64,000 nt of DNA from Dipteris shenzhenensis (lineage: Eukaryota > Polypodiophyta > Polypodiopsida > Gleicheniales). The notes under the pieces were generated by a model. It did no database searches, was not told where the DNA came from, and worked only from the letters and a program-made list of their open reading frames with translations. Where the stretch lies: assembly GCA_047967505.1 (NCBI GenBank), contig CM106538.1. The stretch is one strand, 5' to 3'. Shown one piece after another: positions 57,100 to 64,000 of this stretch; the stretch's first letter is position 1; every line of letters begins with the position of its first letter. The position numbers were made by a program, and so were the translations under genes.

Positions 57100-59520
57100 A
57101 GCTCAATGTAAATTTGGTAATGAAAGAGGATGAGCTTTTTAGGGAAAGGGTGTAGAATATAATGAGTTAATATGGAGGGGATTTTTTTAAAGGGAGGGTA
57201 AAAAATGGAAAAAGGGTTTATAAGTTAGATAAGTAGGTGTGTGAGAGTTTTCTAATGTAGAAAAAGAAGGGGGGTTGGAATAGAACAATTAACATGAGCA
57301 TTCCCAAGTAATCATTGAGATGAATTTAATGAAAGAAAAAATCAACTTTAATTATTAGAACATAAGGGAAGGTATGTAAGGTTTAGAAAATTAAAATTAA
57401 TAAATAAAAGGTTGGAGGGGAAAAAATAATCTTTAAATAAATTCATTCTTTTAAATAAAACAACTATAAATAGAGATTTAATAAGGAGAGTAAATAATTG
57501 GGAAGAGAGTAGAAAGGGAAGTTTTTAGAGTAGAAAGTAAGAAAAGGGAGGGGGGGGAAGGATTGTCGATATAGTTACAAGCACATGGGTATAAAAAGAA
57601 GGTAGGAAGAAAAGGATATTAGGACTTTAAAGAAATAAGTCCTTTTTTTTAATTTAAAGAACAAGTATAAGGAACTATAAATAGAGAATTAATAACAAGG
57701 ACAAGGAAATTATTTAATTAGAAAAACAATGAGGTAAAATGAGGATTAATAATTAGGAGTACGAAATTTAAGAGCTAGATAGAAAATAGTGAAATGGGGG
57801 TTGACAAACATGAAATATAATAGAACATGTGCATCCAATAATGCATGGAAGGCAGCCGATGGTTCGTATCGAGGCATGTAGAAGTGTACAGGTGGAGGGG
57901 GTACACTAAGTCATGATGCGGGAGCTGGGCAACAATTGTATCCGCAGTCGTGCAAACTTTATAGGCGCAAAAGATCAGAGGTGATAGGTTCAGAGAACAC
58001 ACGGGGGCTTGCAGGTGCCAAAAGCGAGGTGCTATGTAGACCAGAAGAGGCGATGAGTTTATAGGTGGGTAGAATAGAACGAGAGTAGGTATTAAATAGG
58101 TAGGAGTGAGGGTAGCCGGGGAGTCGGGGGAATATAGAGAGCTAGGGAGGGGGAAATGTGCGGGGAAGATAAAAGGCCATGCATACGGAATGGCGGACGG
58201 GCCGATGGTAAACGCGGGGAGGGTATAGAAAGGTGGGTCGATGGTTAACGCGGGGAGGGGGTCCTTAACGATAGGAAATTTTTAAAAATAAAAAATATAT
58301 ACATGAGAAATTAAGTAGAATTGGAAAAATCAAACAAGAAAAGAAAAATTAGTAAGGGGAATTAAGAAAATAGTAAGAAAAATAGGAATAAGAAAAATAT
58401 TAAGGAAAAAAGGAAAACATTAAGGGAAAATTTTGGGAAAATGAAGTCAAAAGGAAACTAAAAAGGAAATTTAAAAAAAAGAAAAACATAAAAAAGAAGG
58501 GTTTTTTTTTTAAAGGTGGAAAAGAAAGGAGACTAAAAAGGATTAAAAGGAAAAATAAAAAAGAAATTAGGTTAGGGAGATAAGTGAAAAAATACCAACA
58601 AATAGGGAAAATTAGGAAATAATTAGGGGAAATAGGAAATTATAAAAAAATAAAAAAATATGAACATATAAAAGAAAATTATGAAAACATAAGGGAGAAT
58701 AGAAAAAATTAGGAGAAAGTTATAAAAAATTAAGGAAATTAAGGGGAATGTAAGGAGCTAGAGTAGGGAAAAGAGAGGGGATAGGTTGGGAAAGGGAGGG
58801 GAAATTAGGGGAAAGAGGAGGAAGAAGAGTAGACAGAGGGTGGGGAGGGGGGAACACATTTTTTAAGAGAGGGAGGGGGGAAGGTAAAAAAGGTTTTTCA
58901 AAGGAAAGAAAAGTAAATTGCAAGGACAAAAGAGAAAATGAGAACATTTAGTGGAAAGCAAAGGGGAAAATGAGGAAAAATTAGGTGGTGTAGTGATAAA
59001 TTAGGAAAATAAGAAACCAAAATGGAAATTTTTTGGCAAATAAAGAAAAATAAGAGAAATATACTAAACAATTTTTTAGGAAATTTGAGAAAAATAAGGA
59101 AAACTAAGGTACAAGAAGGGGGTAAATAATTAAAATTTTATTTGAAGAATTTAGAAAAGTAGAGAGAGAGAGAGAGAATGTAGGAAAAAAATTGGCAAAA
59201 ATTAAGAAAATTTTAGAATACTATCTAGGAAAAAATTAAAAAGTAAAGAAATTTAAAAATAATTGAGATAATAGGGAGAATTAGGAAATAATTAGCGAAA
59301 TTAGGAAAAAATATAGGAAGTATTAGGGGAAAATAGGGGAGAATAGAAAAAATTAAGAGAAAAGGTGCTAGAGTGGGGTAAACTGAGAGGTTTTAAGGGA
59401 GTTTAAGAGAAAGAGAGTAGAGAAAAGAATAGAGAGAGAGTGACGGAAAAAATCTAAAGAGAGGGAGAAGGGGGGAAAGGCAATATACAAGGGTTTACAA
59501 GGGATTATAAAGAGAAGAAA
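57100..59520. repeat. Purine-rich, AT-rich degenerate tract; no gene
   Basis: The + strand is dominated by A and G for over 2 kb, most strongly 58,262-59,420. It is made of endlessly varied pieces such as GGAAAATTAGGAAA and AAATAGGAAAT. No protein-coding signal was seen. A GATGGTWAACGCGGGGAGGG unit occurs twice near 58,204 and 58,238. Confidence 0.85.
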
Positions 59521-59561
59521 AGTAATTAGTATGTTCAAGAGGAAAAAAGAGGACAATATGT

Positions 59562-59612
59562 GTGTGTGTGTGGCCTCTCTCTCGCTCTCTCACACACACA
59601 CACATACACACT

Positions 59613-59652
<40 letters not shown>

Positions 59653-59712
59653 TCACACACACACACATACACACACACACACACACACATACACATAATT
59701 CTCTCTCTTTCT
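59562..59712. repeat. (GT)n, (CT)n and (CA)n microsatellite cluster
   Basis: Alternating GT, CT and CACA runs, including about 13 CT units at 59,613-59,638 and CACACATACACA blocks on both sides. Confidence 0.95.
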
Positions 59713-59744
59713 CTCTATCTTATTCTCCACCTTGCCGCACGGTG

Positions 59745-59866
59745 CCTATAAATATATATGTTTATATAGTCATATATAAAGATAAATAAATATTCAGAGC
59801 AAATATATTTATATCCATGTCCATATTTATTAATTTTATGTATTATATATAAATATAAATACATAC

Positions 59867-59936
<70 letters not shown>

Positions 59937-60030
59937 ATAAAAAATATATATATGTATATAGTCATTAAATTTATATAAATATAAATAAATATATTTATAT
60001 TTATATCTATATTTATTATAAATATATTTG
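59745..60030. repeat. AT-rich block with (GT)29 core
   Basis: TATA/AAATA-rich sequence on both sides of an almost perfect (GT)n run at 59,875-59,932. The block begins just after GCCGCACGGTGCC (59,734) and ends at TTGCCGTGCCAC (60,028). Confidence 0.93.
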
Positions 60031-60032
60031 CC

Positions 60033-60515
60033 GTGCCACATCTGTCATTTGTTATGGTCCGACTGTGCCCCACATCATGGATCGTCTATTGGGCCACGTC
60101 ACGGGTCTCTCGAACCCTCACTGTCATTGGTCTCTGCTGTGCCACGTCATGGGTTTTTAGGACCCACGCTGTGCAGCAGTTGCCTCTGGAGTATAGTCCA
60201 CTGGAATCTTGGGGCACCACATGGCGATCACATAATGCCACATCATCGAAGACGGCTTTGATTGATCACCGTTATGCTATCTACAATGTGCAGTTTGGAA
60301 CGCTTTGCACCGCTTCTCTCACGTGTTGGTAGTCAGTAGTGCAGCTCGTGTGCGGAGATTCCAAAGCAGAGTGCAAGTGATGATGTTTGCCACGTGTCAG
60401 CACTGTAGCCTGCACACAGACTATGGTTGGTACCTTGGACTACAGCTCGCACCACACATGCCAGCTTTGACTCCAAAACCCGCGCTTGTGATTGGGACTC
60501 GCGCCACGTGGTACA
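60033..60515. promoter_or_regulatory. Cluster of ACGT-core / GCCACRTCATGG repeats
   Basis: Imperfect copies of GCCACRTCATGG start near 60,035, 60,068, 60,093, 60,140, 60,214 and 60,237. ACGT-core (G-box/ABRE-like) matches also occur: TCACGTGTTG at about 60,318, GCCACGTGTCAG at 60,389 and GCCACGTGG at 60,502. Such boxes bind bZIP/bHLH factors in plant promoters and LTR U3 regions. No gene with a matching start was found downstream, so function is only suggested. Confidence 0.4.
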
Positions 60516-62199
60516 GTGCTAGTTGATCGAACGGCTGGGAATCTCTCAAGCCTCCCAAAGCTCCCCGAGCCTAGATCGAGCCTCCCCCGAGCCACCCTGT
60601 CCTTAAGATATATAGAGATAGAGATGCATCTAGTTAGTATAGAATTCAGAGTAAATCCTTGGGCATTATTCAAGTTGTGGGGTTGAAGTAGCATGCGATT
60701 TTACCATAATAAAGAAAATGCAATTAATAACATTTAGATGCAGGGGTGCACTCCTTATAAAATATTGTGCCTACATTGCCATGTTGCTCCCAATTATAAC
60801 ATGAATGGGTTTTCCATTCAAGCCTATCACAACTTGGAATTAGATTATTGGTGGTATCAATTAATGCCCAAGTGTAGGTGACTTTCTAGCTGTGTAGATT
60901 GTCTTGGGCATTACACTAGAGTGATGAGATAGACGAGTGCGAGGTCATGTCAGAGGTAAAAGGTTGTGAGAGTGATGAGCATTTCAAGGGGAAAGGTGGT
61001 GAAACTAGTGAGAAGATCAAAGAATTTCCTCCTCTCCCAAAGAGCAATATTCTGATGCTAAGGGATTAGACGCTTTGTAGGAGCCGATCAGGCCCCTCCT
61101 TCTTTCGTTGAAATCTTGGCGAGGAGATTGGGTCACATCGTCACAGAGCTTCTGTGTGATGAAATGGGGGGGAGATCCTTTCTATTTTCGAGGGCTATTG
61201 TGGTCTCCCTTGTTCAATATTGATGAATTTCTCTACCACGAGTGCCCAGTATGGGTTGAGCTACGAATATTCCTACTTTTTTGGCTGATTCTATGGAATG
61301 GATTGCTATTTTATTGGGCCAAGATCTTATGGTTCCCCCTCGTCTAAATCACTTTCTAATCTTCGATGGGCATGGATCTTATGGGATTGGGGTTTTGATC
61401 TACGAAAATACGTGGATATCAAACTACTAGATGGCTTGATGGTGGCACCGTAGGCGCATTTTGGGGCTTTCCCCAACATGTGCTACATTTGCTGTGATAC
61501 TATGCATTTTGTATGGAATTGTCCCAAGAGGACAAGTAATACTCAACTGGCATGTGGTGATCAGTTTGAGATTGGTCCTATTCTAGAGGAAGGATCACAT
61601 GAAGGAACTGAAGGCGCAAAGCTGTAGCACATAAAAATAGAAGAGGACTCCTCCTACCCTCGAGAAGATTGTTCCCATAGGTGATGCACCTTCTGGGTCA
61701 AAATGAGATGATGGGCTATAGAAGGTCATCCGAAAAAAAGGGAAGACAAAAGAAATCTCATAGGAAAACATACCTCCCCGTTCTAACAGTTATGATAATG
61801 TTGTGGTTGCGAACAGACGTATGTGGAAAGAGTAGAAGCAACTCAACATGCGACAAGGTATCCATTTGTAGGATGGCTATGAAATCACTGACATGCAAAT
61901 CTTACTGGATGACCAAGCAGATTGGCATGCAGGAAAAGCCAACGATGAAGAGTTATTGGAGGCCTACCATCACAAATGGCTCCTGGAAGGCCATCAGGTA
62001 GAGAAAAAGATTATCGATTTGAGTAAGCAACAGGGAGGGTAGACTTCGCAAAGGTAGATCTCAAAGAGACTCAAAGATGTGGCTCACAATGTTGGGCATG
62101 GTGAAGAAAATAGGTTTAATTTCCTCAAAGTTGCCTGTAAAGTTTTGTCGAGATAATGATGTGAGGGGTCGTGCTGAGGTCTCTTGTGTGCAATCTATT

Positions 62200-64000
62200 T
62201 GTATTATCTTTTGCAATTTGAGGGACAACTGCTCTCCTATTAAGCAGAAAGGATGCACCTCGGTAATTAGTCATATGGGATTTGATATTCTTCTATTGCA
62301 AGAAGTAAAATGCAAGGAGGAAGGCCTGTTTTGGTTTTCTTTATGTGCTTTGGGTTATGTAGTGTTAGTCAATTGCCTTGAACAATGAAAAGGAGGCTCA
62401 ACAATAGTTTCAAAAGACCATTTGGTGTGGCATGAAGTCTTTAGGCACCCTTAATGCTGGTCTATTGCAACTTCGATAAGGATAGCTTTGTGTTCAATGT
62501 GGTCAATGTGTATATGCTCCAAATTCTTCGTCAGATTTGACAACTTTTGAGGGATAACTTGTTGGAAGAGAAGTGGATTATGGGAGGTGACTATAACTTT
62601 ATTTAAGATTTCAAAAATAGATCTCATCCGGTGAGGTTTGTGATGTCTGAGCAGGGAGCATGGGATGAGCTATGCCTTGACTTTGGCCTAATGGATTGTG
62701 CAGAACTTGATCCAAAGGGTCTAGAGGGGTTTTCATGGTGCGATTGTAGGAAGGGAGAAGACTTCCGGGATGGTTAGTTAGATCGAGTTTAAGCATCCGA
62801 TGAAGGGTGGTATATGTCCCCTCCTATGAAGGGTGGGTATGTGGTAAGAACTAGTATGTTTGATCATATTCCATTCTTTTGGCAATTCAGCATCCCTCGT
62901 GTTACTAGCAGATCGTATGATGCTCCATTTAAGTTCAGCAAAAGGTATTTGATGTCAAAAGCCTAGGTGTCCCCTCCTATGAAGGGTGGGTATGTGGTAA
63001 GAACTTGTGTGTATGATCATATTCTAGTCTTTTGGCAGTTCAACATCCCTCGTGTTACTGGCAGATTGTATGATGCTTTATTTAAGTTCAGCAAAAGGTA
63101 TTTGATGTCAAAAGCCTTTTGTAGAAGAATAAGAGAGGCTTGGCAACTGTCCCAAAGGGGAATTGAAGATCCCCATGTTCATTGGGACACTACAATTAGG
63201 AAAATGGTAAAAGAATCACAAGGTTGGGCAAAAGAATCAGGATCTAAGTGGAAGCTCGAGGACCTAGCCATGCTTAGAGGTTCATTGAGAGATATTCACC
63301 AAATGATTTAGTTTTAGTCGCTCTAATTTTCGAGGTTGAACAAGAGCTACAATCTAGAGAAATGTCTGAAGCTGAAATGGTCAAAATTAGGATTAGAATT
63401 ACTTGGTTGGAGATAGGGGATTGTCCCTCCAAGCTATTCTTCCAATCATTGATATGGAAGATCCACAGAGAATCTATTGATAGAATTCAAGGCCCTGATG
63501 ATAGGGTTGAAACTGAGTTTTGGCACATTGCATCTATTTTTTTGAATCATTTCATTGGTTTGGTGGGTGCTCCTATTAGTCAAGATGACACCTGGTCTAA
63601 TGCTTTGCTGGATGCATTAGATAGTCTCTAGACCCATGTTTTTGAATCGTAGATGCATAAGATTGTCCTAGAGGACCTGGAGTCAGTGCTCAAGGTAATG
63701 AAAAAGGATTGGCTCTGATGGATTGACTACATAATTTTATCTTGGGTTTTGGGATTTGATGGGAATGGATCTAGTTGAAATGGCTAATGCCTCTGTAAAC
63801 AAGGGCTATTCTTTAATAGATGTCAATACTGGTTTGGTTAAATTGTTCCCCGAGAGGCAGAATAGATTGATAGTGGGGATTGGAGACCAATCACCATGTT
63901 CAATACATTGTACAAGTTGCAAAACGTCATAAGGTCATCAATGAACATTTGAGAACTTACCTGCCTTTCCTGAAGGTAGGTTTACTCCATGCAAATCACC
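62200..64000 (+). pseudogene. LINE-H ORF2: endonuclease and RT start, disrupted and truncated by window end
   Basis: Endonuclease: HMGFDILLLQEVKCKEEGLF, then WIMGGDYNFI (GDFN-like), MSEQGAWDELCLDFGLMDCA, GLEGFSWCDCRKGEDF and, twice because of a 153-bp duplication, PPMKGGYVVRT...DHI. The linker contains FKFSKRYLMSKAFCRRIREA. RT N-terminal pieces: RITWLEIGDCPSKLFFQSLI, then near 63,820-63,990 VNTGLVKLFPER, WRPITMFNTLYKL-like and HLRTYLPFL. Stops are frequent, and the catalytic YxDD lies beyond the window. Confidence 0.78.
62816..63121 (+). repeat. 153-bp tandem duplication in LINE-H ORF2
   Basis: Copies 62816-62968 and 62969-63121 begin GTCCCCTCCTATGAAGGGTG and end near GATGTCAAAAGCC. They differ at roughly a dozen sites. 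153 is a multiple of three, so the repeat adds 51 codons of endonuclease/linker without shifting frame. Confidence 0.9.

Larger units (their letters stand above)
60900..64000 (+). mobile_element. L1-like LINE (LINE-H), 5' part, runs off the window
   Basis: The + strand holds a DUF4283-like trace (about 61,110-61,400), a zinc knuckle CYICCDTMHFVWNCPK (61,480-61,527), then ORF2. ORF2 has an endonuclease (from about 62,270) and the beginning of the RT (to 64,000). Coding frames are broken by stops and shifts throughout. No 3' end is visible because the window stops inside the RT. Confidence 0.75.

Overview
This window is plant nuclear DNA. The evidence is one spliced gene for a plastid-targeted tryptophan-pathway enzyme with GT-AG introns, surrounded by plant-type LINE, Ty1/copia, Ty3/gypsy and Helitron-like remnants and long CT/GA/GT microsatellites. 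The very long transposon-filled intron, the number of LINEs and their layout suggest a large, repeat-rich genome. A fern or other non-seed plant is my tentative guess; nothing here proves the clade.

Only one host gene is well supported: anthranilate phosphoribosyltransferase (TrpD/PAT1 type) on the + strand. It has nine recognisable exons from 10,496 to 32,545. Exons 1-3 (10.5-11.3 kb) carry a transit peptide and the PRPP-binding glycine loop. Exons 4-9 (29.5-32.5 kb) carry the rest of the catalytic protein. Intron 3 is 18,167 bp and holds nearly every element between 11.9 and 29.2 kb. The last, probably very short, coding exon was not found.

Layout. 1-10.4 kb: a decayed Helentron-like element on the minus strand (Rep, helicase motif VI and endonuclease pieces), then mostly featureless sequence. 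10.5-32.5 kb: the TrpD gene. Inside intron 3, in order, are a LINE 3' fragment; a copia 5' LTR, primer-binding site and gag interrupted by a 6.9-kb LINE with a 12-bp target-site duplication; a minus-strand gypsy element split by a copia solo LTR; a truncated copia LTR; and a LINE that keeps ORF1 and its 3' end but not ORF2. 32.6-45.4 kb: a cluster of one LINE family whose 3' ends carry a short palindrome and (CTTT)n/(CT)n tails instead of poly(A). Copies are stacked tail to head, and one is split by a gypsy fragment whose two LTRs are inverted. 46-54 kb: a copia 5' stub and a degenerate Tat/Athila-like gypsy element. 54-60 kb: non-coding, microsatellites and a purine-rich block. 60-60.5 kb: a cluster of ACGT-core repeats. 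61-64 kb: an L1-like LINE that runs off the window.

All transposon proteins seen are broken by stops, frameshifts, deletions or nested insertions. Several short direct tandem duplications (46-172 bp) lie inside these relics.
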